Shown: positions 34,804 through 43,231 of the stretch, one piece after another
How the letters are laid out: each line of letters begins with the position of its first letter
Numbering within the stretch: position 1 is the first letter of the stretch
From: Zhenpiania hominis
GTDB lineage: Bacteria > Bacillota > Clostridia > Peptostreptococcales > Anaerovoracaceae
DNA length: 64,000 bases
Assembly: GCF_014333425.1 (NCBI RefSeq)
Contig: NZ_JACRYT010000001.1
Location: 482,961 to 546,960, forward strand
Direction of reading: 5' to 3'
The notes under the pieces: generated by a model
What the model was told of the DNA's origin: nothing
Database searches by the model: none
Seen by the model: the letters and a program-made list of their open reading frames with translations, nothing else
Made by a program: the position numbers and the translations under genes

Positions 34804-35487
34804 ATGGACATATTGAGGACGAGAAATCTCAAAAAGTATTATGGCGCGGGACAGACGCTGGTAAAAGCGCTGGACGGCGTTACCCTTTCGATCAGGGAAG
34901 GGGAGTTCCTGGCGATTGTCGGAACCTCGGGAAGCGGAAAATCCACGCTTCTTCATATGCTGGGCGGCCTGGACACTCCGACCTCAGGAGAAATTATCGT
35001 AGACGGCAGGGATATTTCCGGCATGGAGAAGGACGAACTTACGATTTTCAGAAGAAGAAAGATCGGATTTGTCTTTCAGAATTATAATCTGCTGCCGGTC
35101 ATGAATGTTTATGAAAACATTGTGCTTCCCGTGAAGCTGGACGGAATACGGCCGGACAAAGGGTATGTGGATTTGGTTCTTACAGCGTTGGGCCTGGAGA
35201 AAAAGAAATACGACATGCCGGACCAGTTGTCCGGCGGACAGCAGCAGAGGGTGGCTCTGGCAAGAGCCCTGGCGGCAAAGCCTGCTATCGTGTTAGCGGA
35301 TGAGCCGACGGGCAATCTGGACAGCCGGACAAGTCAGGATGTTCTGGGGCTGATGAAAACCTGCGGGCAGCGATTCGGACAGACCATTGTGATGATCACC
35401 CATAATGAGGAAATCGCCCAGATGGCGGACCGGATTATACGGATCGAAGACGGAAAAATTTTCGGAGGTGCGGGCGGCCATGCTTAA
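34804..35487 (+). CDS. ABC transporter ATPase (MacB/BceA type)
   Basis: The 227-residue ATPase has Walker [10 protein letters not shown], signature LSGGQQQR, Walker [13 protein letters not shown] and the H-loop MITHNEE. The Q-loop sequence [21 protein letters not shown] is typical of the MacB/LolD/BceA branch. It partners the FtsX-type permease whose gene overlaps it by 8 bp. Together with the two-component system at 31.9 kb it resembles antimicrobial-peptide detoxification modules. Confidence 0.92.
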   Translation: MDILRTRNLKKYYGAGQTLVKALDGVTLSIREGEFLAIVGTSGSGKSTLLHMLGGLDTPTSGEIIVDGRDISGMEKDELTIFRRRKIGFVFQNYNLLPVMNVYENIVLPVKLDGIRPDKGYVDLVLTALGLEKKKYDMPDQLSGGQQQRVALARALAAKPAIVLADEPTGNLDSRTSQDVLGLMKTCGQRFGQTIVMITHNEEIAQMADRIIRIEDGKIFGGAGGHA

Positions 35488-37990
35488 AGTAGAAAACAAA
35501 AAAGTAACAGGTGAAGTGGCGAGGGCCACCTACAAAGCAAACAGAAAACGCAACGCCCTCATCATTTTCGCGATCCTGCTGACAACCCTTCTGATCGCAG
35601 TGGTAGCGGCGGTGGGGATCAGCTATTGGAAAGCGGTTTCCGAGCGGCAGATCCGTATGGAAGGTATGGATTATGATATTGCTCTTACCGAACCGCGGGA
35701 GGAGCAGGTGAACCGGATCCGCGGTATGAAAGAAGTTGCCTGCGCGGGAGTCGCGGTAAAATGCGCGATTTTAGAGCAGTACCAGGATAAAACCCTGGAT
35801 AAGACCAGGCTCTACTGGCTGGATAAAACCTGTTGGGAAAAACAGACCCTGCCTGCCCTGGAAACCTGGAACGGCAGTTATCCGAGGAAGGAAGAGGAAA
35901 TCATGCTGAGCACTTTCGCTCTCAAAAACATGGGAATTAAAGAACCCAAAATCGGAATGGAGCTTCCGCTTACCTATTTCACATTGGCAGAAGGGGAGAA
36001 TGAGACGTCTTTCGAAAAAGAGTTTGTTCTTTGCGGATGGTACACGGATTACAGCGGAGATATGCGCGGCTATGTCTCGCAAAAATTCTTTGAAACCACG
36101 GGGGTGGAACAGACCGACTTCACCCAGGGAAGTCTGAAAATTACATTGAACAACCCGCTGTATTCCGAGGAGGATATTGTCGCTATGCAGAAGGCGATCC
36201 GCGTGGAGGACAGGCAGATCATTGAAGCGGATTATGATACCATCTCCGCTTTCTGCAAAACGGTGATTTGTCTGGGTCTGCTGCTTCTCATGATTTTCGC
36301 CAGCGGATATCTCTTTATCTATAATGCGCTGTATATTTCAGTTTCCAAAGACATCCGGTTTTACGGGCAGCTTAAGACCGTGGGGATGACCTCCGTTCAG
36401 CTGAAAAAAACGGTATGGCTGCAATCTCTCTGGAATGCGGCCGCAGGGATCCCTCTGGGAATCCTTTCCGCGGCGGTTGTGTCAAAACTTGTGATTCCGG
36501 GAATTCTCTCCGCGGTAAATCCCCAGCTTCCCGCGGAGGATTTCGCCTCGGTTCCCTTATGGGTCTTTTTCCTGGCGGCAGGGTTCGCGTTTTTTACAAA
36601 TCTGGTAAGCTGCAGGAAACCGGTAAAAATGGCAGGGGAGTGCTCCCCGGTGGAAGCCATGCGCTATACGGCAGTATCTTCCAAAAAGAGAACGGGCAGA
36701 TGGACAGCAGGCGGCACAGGAGCGATGGCTTTTCAGAATCTGTTTCGCGATAAAAAGCAGGCGTTTATCATTTTTATCTCTTTTATTATCGCCCTTTCCG
36801 TCTTTCTGGTGGTCAATGAAGTGATCCGGGAAAACGACGCGAAGCTGATTTTAAACGAGACTTCCTCCTATGACATTCGTTTTAAAAATGAGACCACCCT
36901 GGATGAAATCAGAAAGCCCCTGCTTACCGAAGAAAAAATCGAAAGGGTGAGAAAAATTCCGGGAGTCAGAGAAGTGCGGAAGGTAACTTCCACAGAGATT
37001 GTGGTTCCTTACCAGGAGGCGGTGTATGGAAGATACTATAAAGAACTCTATCAATCCAGATACAGTCCGGGGAACTACCAGGCGGATATGAAACAGTATC
37101 GAAAACATCCGGAAAACAGCAGTTTTACCGCCAGATTCATCAGCGTGGACGAGAACGGGTTTCATGTATTGAATGAAAGTCTGGGAAATGTGCTGGACAA
37201 AAAAGCCTTTGAAGCGGGAGAAATCGCGGTGGCAGCGAAAACTTTCACAGAAGGAGACAACGGAATCGCAGGGAAAAAAGTACGGTTTTATCTGCCGGAG
37301 GGAAGGTCTCCGAAACAGGAACGCTCCATCCGGATCGCCGCAGTAGGAGATATCTACAGCAATCCGGCCTATTTTGCGGGAGGCTATACGCCGGATTTGA
37401 TTGTCAGCGAACCGTATGCCAGGAACCTGATGGGGAATAATCTGTTTACGGAACTGATTGAAGTGGAATATGAAGAAGCCTTTTCTCAGGAAACGGAAAA
37501 ACAGGTGAAGGCTGTTTTCGCGGAAGAAAAGCAGATTTCCAGCGAATCCAAGCTGGATCGATACACGGAGATGAAGAGATCGGAAAATCAGATTAAGGTG
37601 CTGGGCGGCAGTCTGGGGCTTATTATCGCGATACTGGCGATACTGAATTATCTGAATATGATGGCCGCCAGCGTCCAGAACAGGGCCAGGGAACTGGCGA
37701 CCCTTGAAAGTATCGGCATGACAACCAGGCAGATCCGCAGGATGCTGCGGCTGGAAGGCCTTGGCTATGCCGGAATTTCCGCGGTGATTTCGCTGATCGC
37801 CGGGCTTCCGCTCAGTTATGTGGTTTTTAAAGGAACAAGCCTTTATCGGATTTCTTTTTCCGTTCCCTGGCTGAGCGACGCCTTGATGATTGCGGCGATT
37901 CTGCTTGTCTGTATGACCGCGCCGGTTGTGATTTATAACCGAACGCAGACGGACAGCATTGTACAGCGGCTCAGAAGCGGGGAAGAGTAG
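35480..37990 (+). CDS. FtsX-like ABC permease with two large extracellular domains
   Basis: The 836-residue protein has an N-terminal membrane helix near residue 30, an extracellular region to about 250, helices near 270-400, then a second FtsX unit with its own extracellular region (about 460-700) and three C-terminal helices (ARELATLESIGMTTRQIRRM). The start at ATG 35480 after GGAGGTG lies inside the ATPase gene. It has two matching halves rather than the single large loop of BceB, so it is closer to the SalY/YknZ-like permeases. Probable roles are peptide antibiotic resistance or lipoprotein-related transport. Confidence 0.88.
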   Translation: MLKVENKKVTGEVARATYKANRKRNALIIFAILLTTLLIAVVAAVGISYWKAVSERQIRMEGMDYDIALTEPREEQVNRIRGMKEVACAGVAVKCAILEQYQDKTLDKTRLYWLDKTCWEKQTLPALETWNGSYPRKEEEIMLSTFALKNMGIKEPKIGMELPLTYFTLAEGENETSFEKEFVLCGWYTDYSGDMRGYVSQKFFETTGVEQTDFTQGSLKITLNNPLYSEEDIVAMQKAIRVEDRQIIEADYDTISAFCKTVICLGLLLLMIFASGYLFIYNALYISVSKDIRFYGQLKTVGMTSVQLKKTVWLQSLWNAAAGIPLGILSAAVVSKLVIPGILSAVNPQLPAEDFASVPLWVFFLAAGFAFFTNLVSCRKPVKMAGECSPVEAMRYTAVSSKKRTGRWTAGGTGAMAFQNLFRDKKQAFIIFISFIIALSVFLVVNEVIRENDAKLILNETSSYDIRFKNETTLDEIRKPLLTEEKIERVRKIPGVREVRKVTSTEIVVPYQEAVYGRYYKELYQSRYSPGNYQADMKQYRKHPENSSFTARFISVDENGFHVLNESLGNVLDKKAFEAGEIAVAAKTFTEGDNGIAGKKVRFYLPEGRSPKQERSIRIAAVGDIYSNPAYFAGGYTPDLIVSEPYARNLMGNNLFTELIEVEYEEAFSQETEKQVKAVFAEEKQISSESKLDRYTEMKRSENQIKVLGGSLGLIIAILAILNYLNMMAASVQNRARELATLESIGMTTRQIRRMLRLEGLGYAGISAVISLIAGLPLSYVVFKGTSLYRISFSVPWLSDALMIAAILLVCMTAPVVIYNRTQTDSIVQRLRSGEE

Positions 37991-38020
37991 GGGAGACATA
38001 CCTGCGGCGAGTGCTGACGG

Positions 38021-38368
38021 CGTCAGGCGCGAACATATTTGGATTTTTTAAAGCTAGATGGCGAATATGATACAAAATTTACCATATTTTAGCGGATTAG
38101 ATGGCGTAAGGACTAAAAAACGCAGCTATTATCCAAGTCTTTTCGATTTGTTCGCGTATTGCGCCGCCTTGTCGAAGAATTTGCCAGTTTGTTCGCGTTA
38201 TCTTTGATTTGGTTCCTGTGAATATCAAAACAGTGTTTTCCAGTGATTTTATAACTGGAATTTTTCAAAAGGCATATATTTTCTCGAAGGTGGAACGGTT
38301 GACAGCGCCAGGCCCAGACGGTAAACTGAACCTGTAGAATAAATCAGGGAGTTTACTTATATATGCAG
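38021..38368 (+). repeat. Promoter-bearing dispersed repeat, copy B
   Basis: Matches copy A (31664-31915) from CGTCAGGCGCGAACATAT to ATATGCAG. About 95 bp (roughly 38201-38298) absent from copy A separate the TTTGTTCGCG motif from the TTGACA promoter. That stretch contains the small inverted repeat CCAGT/ACTGG. It is a gene-free interval of 370 bp. Confidence 0.88.
38299..38327 (+). promoter_or_regulatory. Promoter of the GNAT gene
   Basis: TTGACA (38299-38304), 17 bp, TAAACT (38322-38327). The sequence is nearly identical to the response regulator promoter at 31848 and lies inside repeat copy B. The ribosome binding site is AGGGAG at 38346-38351. Confidence 0.7.
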
Positions 38369-39235
38369 TATTCAATCGAAACCCGCATTCGGGACAATCC
38401 GATCCTGCGAAGCAGTTTTAACGCGCTGGCGGAAGAAACCTTTGGCCTTTCTTTTGAAGCATGGCATCAGGCAGGATACTGGACGGAACGGTATCTTCCT
38501 TATGCGACCTGCGCGGGCGGCAGAGTGATCGCCAATGCTTCCGTAAACCTTATGGATACAGTCTGGAATGGAAAAACGCGCAGGTTCATCCAGATTGGAA
38601 CCGTCATGACGGCCAGAGACGCGCGGGGGATGGGGATTGCCCGGAGTCTGCTGGAACGTATTTTACAGGACTGGGAGCGCCGGAGCGATTTGATCTATCT
38701 CTTTGCCAACGATACGGTGCTGGACTTCTATCCCAGATTCGGATTTGAGAGGGTACAGGAATATCAGTTTCGCGTGAAGCAGCCGCGGGGAGCGGGAGCG
38801 CCTCTGCGGAAGCTGGATATGGAGAAAACGGAAGATCGGGAAGTTTTGAGGGACTGCTATGAAAGAGGAAATCCTCTTTCCCGGCTTCCTATGCGCAATA
38901 ATTTCGGACTGCTCATGTTTTACTGTTCTTCCTTTTTGAAAGACTGCGTCTACTACAGCAGGGACCTTGACGCCGTCCTTGTGATCGGGGAGGAAGACGG
39001 GGAGCGGCATCTGATCGAGTTTCTGGGCGGAGGGGCAGGAATTTCGCTGAAAGACGCCGCCGACGCCGCCGGGGAAGCCGGAGCGGAGGATATTCTGCTT
39101 GGTTTCGCGCCCGAGGATCCGGAGGGCTGCGTTATCGAGAATCTGGATACGGAAGATTTTCTGTTTGTCCGTTCCGGGAGGGAAACCATAAAAAGCGTGG
39201 ATCGGGTTCGTTTTCCGGAACTTTCCCACGCATAA
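38363..39235 (+). CDS. GNAT N-acetyltransferase with C-terminal extension
   Basis: The 290-residue protein has a GNAT domain in its first 150 residues: QIGTVMTARDARGMGIARSL with the acetyl-CoA loop, and then YLFANDTVLDFYPRFGF. A 140-residue C-terminal part follows that resembles the SCP2-like or second GNAT half seen in long GNATs of the Eis-like kind. The acceptor is unknown. The promoter, leader and first codons (ATGCAG) come from repeat copy B, as they do for the response regulator gene. The next gene starts 30 bp downstream. Confidence 0.85.
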   Translation: MQYSIETRIRDNPILRSSFNALAEETFGLSFEAWHQAGYWTERYLPYATCAGGRVIANASVNLMDTVWNGKTRRFIQIGTVMTARDARGMGIARSLLERILQDWERRSDLIYLFANDTVLDFYPRFGFERVQEYQFRVKQPRGAGAPLRKLDMEKTEDREVLRDCYERGNPLSRLPMRNNFGLLMFYCSSFLKDCVYYSRDLDAVLVIGEEDGERHLIEFLGGGAGISLKDAADAAGEAGAEDILLGFAPEDPEGCVIENLDTEDFLFVRSGRETIKSVDRVRFPELSHA

Positions 39236-39265
39236 CGGCAGACTGAAGCAGGGAGGAAATGGGAA

Positions 39266-40357
39266 ATGGTACGGACAGAAACAGACGCGCCTGTAAAGCT
39301 GCGGAGGTATCGGCCGGAGGACTGCGGGAAACTGGCGGAGCTGTTTTATGAAACCGTCCACTTTGTAAACGCCGCGGATTACACAAAAGAGCAGCTTGAT
39401 GTCTGGGCGCCGAAACAGCGGGATCTGGCCGCGTGGAACGCGTCGCTTTTATCGCATTACACGCTGGTGGCAGAGATGGGAACGGAGATTGTCGGGTTTG
39501 GAGATATGGATGAAAACGGATATCTGGACCGGCTCTATGTGCGCTGGGACTGTCAGAAACGGGGCATTGCCGGCGCCATCTGCAGCGCGTTGGAGCGGGC
39601 TTGCGGCAGAGGGAGGTTTACCGTCTGCGCTTCCATTACCGCGAAGCCGTTCTTTGAAAAGCGGGGATACCGGGTGGAAAGGGAGCAGGAGGTTGTGCGG
39701 AACGGAATCCGTTTGACAAATTACCGAATGGCAAAGCAAAGGAGAAACGTGATGAAATGCACCATTTTAATGGGAAGTCCGAGAAAAGAAGGAAATACCA
39801 TCGCGCTGGCAAAGCCCTTTATGGAAGAACTAAAGCGGCGGGGCGCGGACTGCAGCCTGATCTGGCTGTATGACAGGGACATCCGTCCGTGCATTGCCTG
39901 CCGGGCCTGCCAGAAAGATTGGGAGCGGGCTTATTGCTGTCAGGAGGATGATATGGGGGAGCTTTTCGCGGAAATTTTAGAAAGCGATCTACTGGTGCTG
40001 GCATCCCCCATTTACTCCTGGTACTGCACCGCGCCTATGAAAGCGGCTCTGGATCGGCTGGTATACGCCATGAACAAATACTACGGAGAGGAAAAGGGGC
40101 CGTCCCTGTGGGCGGGAAAAAGGGTGGCGCTGATTACCACCTGCGGCTACCGGCCGGAAAAAGGAGCGGATCTTTGGGAAGCCGGTATCCGGCGCTACTG
40201 CAAACATTCTCAGCTTGTATATCACGGTATGCTGGCGGAGCGCCATCTGGGCTACCATACGGTATTCATGGATGAGGGGAAAAAGCAGCGCGCGGTTCAA
40301 TTCGCGGGGGAATTATGGGAGACAGTAAAGGAATGCGGAGAAAAGGCAGAGAAATAA
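39266..40357 (+). CDS. GNAT acetyltransferase fused to a flavodoxin-like NAD(P)H reductase
   Basis: The 363-residue frame has a GNAT domain (residues 1-155; LYVRWDCQKRGIAGAICSAL) followed directly by an FMN reductase domain (from residue 163; MKCTILMGSPRKEGNTIALA, CIACRACQKDW, SPIYSWYCTAPMKAALDRLV). An internal AAAGGAG with an ATG at 39752 lies exactly at the start of the second domain. The two domains were probably separate overlapping genes whose stop codon was lost, and the reductase could still be made alone. Each half is full length. No known reaction links the two activities. Confidence 0.85.
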   Translation: MVRTETDAPVKLRRYRPEDCGKLAELFYETVHFVNAADYTKEQLDVWAPKQRDLAAWNASLLSHYTLVAEMGTEIVGFGDMDENGYLDRLYVRWDCQKRGIAGAICSALERACGRGRFTVCASITAKPFFEKRGYRVEREQEVVRNGIRLTNYRMAKQRRNVMKCTILMGSPRKEGNTIALAKPFMEELKRRGADCSLIWLYDRDIRPCIACRACQKDWERAYCCQEDDMGELFAEILESDLLVLASPIYSWYCTAPMKAALDRLVYAMNKYYGEEKGPSLWAGKRVALITTCGYRPEKGADLWEAGIRRYCKHSQLVYHGMLAERHLGYHTVFMDEGKKQRAVQFAGELWETVKECGEKAEK

Positions 40358-40530
40358 CGGATTTTCAGGAGATACTGGAGGTTATGAAGCGGTGCCGTGT
40401 GTGCCACGTAGGATTTCACAGCGAGGAAACGGAAAACTATCATTTCCACAGGGAAGTTGTGCCTTGTACGGCGGTGCTGCGACTGAAGGTAGAATCTCTC
40501 AGCGCCAGGAGAAGAAAGGTGGGACTTCCG
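40333..40530 (+). pseudogene. Nim/pyridoxamine 5'-phosphate oxidase-like remnant
   Basis: MRRKGREITDFQEILEVMKR and CRVCHVGFH at the start match the N-terminus of small FMN-binding NimA-like proteins. After a jump to another frame, CALYGGAATEGRISQ resembles the family's LYFHGAxEG segment. The segment between the two is missing and the rest of the about 150-residue protein is absent. It overlaps the end of the preceding gene and ends where the next gene starts. Confidence 0.6.
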
Positions 40531-41246
40531 TGAGAACAGGGGATAGAAAGAAGCGGGACTGGTATTTTATAATCACAATGGGAATGGGGCTTTTGGTTTG
40601 CGCGGCTTCGCTGGCGCTACTTGTTTACCTTCTGCGTCTTGTGGTGATCCATGGCATGGATCTGACGCTGGCCATGTTTCTTTTTGTCCCGATTCTCACC
40701 TTTGCGGCTGGAATATTTTTTATCCGGATCTCAGGACTGGAGACCCTGGAAGAAGAAATGGAAGAAGAGGGATTTGTTTTGCGGAAAATTGGAATTCTTT
40801 CCGATACCCACGGCCTTCTGCGGCCGGAGGTAATCGGTATTTTGCGGGAATGCGACGCCATCCTGCACGCAGGCGATTTTGACAATCCGGAGGTGCTGGA
40901 AGAACTGGAAACCATCGCGCCGGTATACGCGGTACGGGGCAATAACGATACGGGACCATGGGCTCAGTCCCTTGAGAAGACTTTACGGGTCGAAATCGAA
41001 GGCCTTCGCTTTTTAATGGTCCACAAGCGAAATGATCTGCCTCAAAATCCGGAAGACGCGGATATTGTTGTCTTCGGACACTCCCATAAATACAGCTGCC
41101 AGGAAGAAGATGGCGTTTTATGGCTGAATCCGGGAAGCTGCGGAAGAAAACGGTTTCATCTTCCTCTGACGCTTGCGGTGGTGGAACTGGAAGAAAACAG
41201 CTTCCGGATCAAGCAGCACATTCTGGACGACAGCGGTTCCAATTGA
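40530..41246 (+). CDS. YfcE/MJ0936-type metallophosphoesterase with N-terminal membrane hairpin
   Basis: From GTG 40530 (after AAAGGTGGG) the 238-residue protein has two membrane helices (residues 10-62) and then a YfcE-like phosphodiesterase: GILSDTHG, AGDFDNPEV, GNNDT, FGHSHK and NPGSCGRKR, which are all metal-binding blocks. The family is normally about 160 residues with no membrane part and begins MKIGILSDTHG. An internal TTG after GAGGGA at about 40780 would give that short form. Either a natural membrane-tethered variant or a gene fusion is possible. Confidence 0.82.
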   Translation: MRTGDRKKRDWYFIITMGMGLLVCAASLALLVYLLRLVVIHGMDLTLAMFLFVPILTFAAGIFFIRISGLETLEEEMEEEGFVLRKIGILSDTHGLLRPEVIGILRECDAILHAGDFDNPEVLEELETIAPVYAVRGNNDTGPWAQSLEKTLRVEIEGLRFLMVHKRNDLPQNPEDADIVVFGHSHKYSCQEEDGVLWLNPGSCGRKRFHLPLTLAVVELEENSFRIKQHILDDSGSN

Positions 41247-41336
41247 CTTTACCGTGGAAAAGTGATACCATGAAAATAGTTGAAATCATGCGGTTTACCC
41301 GCGAAAAGAAAAAAGGAGAAAAGTCAGGAGAAGATT

Positions 41337-42260
41337 TTGGAAAAGAGATTTGCGTTACTGATTGATGCGGACAACGTTTCCGCCAAGTACATTGATCCGA
41401 TTCTGGACGAGCTGTCTAAATACGGCAATGTAACCTACAAACGAATTTACGGAGACTGGACGAGCCGTCAGAATTCCAGCTGGAAGGAAGAGCTTCTTAC
41501 CAGTTCGATTACGCCGATCCAGCAGTTCAGTTATACAGCCGGGAAAAACGCTACGGACTCGGCACTGATTATCGACGCCATGGATATTCTCTACACCAAT
41601 ACGGTAGATGGGTTTTGCATTGTTTCCAGCGACAGCGATTTTACCAAGCTGGCCAGCAGAATCCGCGAATCGGGACTGACCGTGATCGGTATGGGAGAGA
41701 ACAAAACGCCTATGGCTTTCCGCAAGGCCTGTGATATTTTTACCCGGCTGGAACTGCTGGAAGGGGAGAATGAAGCCAAAGAAGAGGTTAAGGAAGACGC
41801 GGGAGTCAAGGATATTGACAAATCCACCATTGAAGACGCCATTGTGAAAATCATCACCGAGAATACCAACAACGGAAGAGAGACCGGCCTGGCGGAACTG
41901 GGAAATCGGCTGCTCAAGCTGTATCCGGATTTTGACGTCAGAAGCTACGGCTACAGCCTGCTGTCCAAGCTGCTGGAAGAGTTTCCGAAAATCCGCCTGC
42001 TGAAAAAGGGAAATTATGTGTCTGTCAAGCTGGCGGAAGGTACGAATGTGGAAGAATTTATCCGGGAAACCGTGCGGTCCGCGGGAAGAGACGGCCTGGA
42101 ACTAGGCGCGCTGGGCCAGGAGATTCATCAGAAATTTGACAATTTTAATGTGCAGGATTACGGCTTCTCCCAGTTTAAAAAGTATATCCGCAGCATCGGA
42201 GGCATCGAAGTGCGGAAAAGCGGCAGCCAGAACATGGTAAGATACAGGGAAAACGGATGA
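41337..42260 (+). CDS. NYN-domain RNase-like protein with OST-HTH/LOTUS repeats
   Basis: The 307-residue protein has an N-terminal NYN (PIN-like) domain: FALLIDADNVSAKYIDPIL, KRIYGDWT, DSALIIDAMDIL and CIVSSDSDFTKLASRIRESG, with the conserved acidic residues. Two C-terminal OST-HTH/LOTUS-like modules follow, at about 170-235 and 240-305. NYN-LOTUS proteins are thought to cut or bind RNA; bacterial targets are unknown. TTG 41337 follows AGGAG with 6 bases of spacing and gives MEKRFALLIDADN, the family start. Single gene. Confidence 0.88.
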   Translation: MEKRFALLIDADNVSAKYIDPILDELSKYGNVTYKRIYGDWTSRQNSSWKEELLTSSITPIQQFSYTAGKNATDSALIIDAMDILYTNTVDGFCIVSSDSDFTKLASRIRESGLTVIGMGENKTPMAFRKACDIFTRLELLEGENEAKEEVKEDAGVKDIDKSTIEDAIVKIITENTNNGRETGLAELGNRLLKLYPDFDVRSYGYSLLSKLLEEFPKIRLLKKGNYVSVKLAEGTNVEEFIRETVRSAGRDGLELGALGQEIHQKFDNFNVQDYGFSQFKKYIRSIGGIEVRKSGSQNMVRYRENG

Positions 42261-42294
42261 GACGCGGCAGGATGGCCGAAGTAAGGAGAATGTG

Positions 42295-42729
42295 ATGCAG
42301 GTATATAATTGCATTATGGTATATAAAGATGAGCAGCGGAAAGAGCTGCTCTTTTGCAAGCGGAAAAAAGATCCTTATAAAGGGAAATTTAATCTGGTAG
42401 GCGGAAAAATCGAGCCGGGAGAAAACGGGTTTGACGCGGCTTACCGGGAGCTGGAGGAAGAAACGGGAATCACCAGAGAAGAAATTTGTCTGCGCCATAT
42501 GATGGATTTCACATATTTTAATCAGAACTGTACCGTAGAGGTGTACGTGGGGGTTCTGGAGCGGGAAAAAGAGCTGAGGGCTGAGGCGCACCCCCTGTAC
42601 TGGCTGAGTACAGAGGAGGATTTGTTTGATCTGGAAAAATTCGCGGGAGAAGGGAATATCGGACATATGGTGCAGCAGGTTGTGTGTTATGGGGACGGAG
42701 CCTGTGAGCTGGAAGAAAAAGCTTATTGA
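42295..42729 (+). CDS. Nudix hydrolase, MutT/8-oxo-dGTP type
   Basis: The 144-residue protein carries a full Nudix box at about residues 37-59, beginning GGKIEPGENG and ending RELEEETGI. It resembles small MutT-like enzymes that clean oxidised nucleotides. ATG 42295 lies 6 bases after AAGGAG. The promoter of the Fur-type regulator starts within its last codon, and such proximity to a PerR-like gene fits an oxidative-damage theme. Confidence 0.88.
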   Translation: MQVYNCIMVYKDEQRKELLFCKRKKDPYKGKFNLVGGKIEPGENGFDAAYRELEEETGITREEICLRHMMDFTYFNQNCTVEVYVGVLEREKELRAEAHPLYWLSTEEDLFDLEKFAGEGNIGHMVQQVVCYGDGACELEEKAY

Positions 42730-42754
42730 CAAGAATCTGCTCTTGAAATATAAT
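42726..42754 (+). promoter_or_regulatory. Promoter of the Fur-family gene
   Basis: TTGACA (42726-42731), 17 bp, TATAAT (42749-42754): perfect consensus. The following TTTTTAATAATAATAAATATCA resembles a Per/Fur box in composition, but the dyad is imperfect. Confidence 0.8.
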
Positions 42755-42792
42755 TTTTAATAATAATAAATATCAATAAGGGGCGTGATCGT

Positions 42793-43185
42793 ATGCAGAC
42801 CAGAAATACACTGCAGAAAGATATTATTTTAAGGGCGGTGAACAAGCTCCGCGATCATCCGACTGCGGATATGGTTTATGAAGAGGTCGTGCGGGAGTAT
42901 CCGAGAATCAGCAAAGCTACCGTTTATCGCAACCTGAACCAGATGGCGAAGCTGGGACAGATACACAAAGTGCAGATCCCCAATTCAGCGGATCGATATG
43001 ATTTCAATCTGGAGAAACATTATCATTTCCGATGCAGAGGCTGCGGAAAGGTTTTTGATATGAAACTGACGTACATGGAAGAGCTGGATGATATAGACGT
43101 AGGGGAGCCTGGATTTCGGATCGAAAGCCACAGTATTCTGTTTGAGGGATTGTGTCCGCAGTGCCTGAAGACGGCGGCCAGTTGA
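42793..43185 (+). CDS. Fur-family regulator, PerR-like
   Basis: The 130-residue protein has the Fur winged helix (HPTADMVYEEV, RISKATVYRNLNQMAKLG) and the metal domain RYDFNLEKHYHFRCRGCGKV. Two CxxC pairs (CRGC, CPQC) form the structural zinc site. The Asp and His pattern is closer to PerR than to Fur or Zur, but it is not decisive. It has a perfect consensus promoter. It lies just upstream of a rubredoxin-glutamate synthase gene, which may be part of its regulon. Confidence 0.88.
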   Translation: MQTRNTLQKDIILRAVNKLRDHPTADMVYEEVVREYPRISKATVYRNLNQMAKLGQIHKVQIPNSADRYDFNLEKHYHFRCRGCGKVFDMKLTYMEELDDIDVGEPGFRIESHSILFEGLCPQCLKTAAS

Positions 43186-43231
43186 AGCATAGGGAAAGTC
43201 CGATTGTTGTGAGTAAAGGAGGAGATGGAAG

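Noticed and set aside
36851..37999. A 382-codon open frame on the minus strand
   Set aside because: It is opposite the FtsX-type permease, has no ribosome site and its translation is low-complexity and unlike any protein family; it is a shadow of the real gene.
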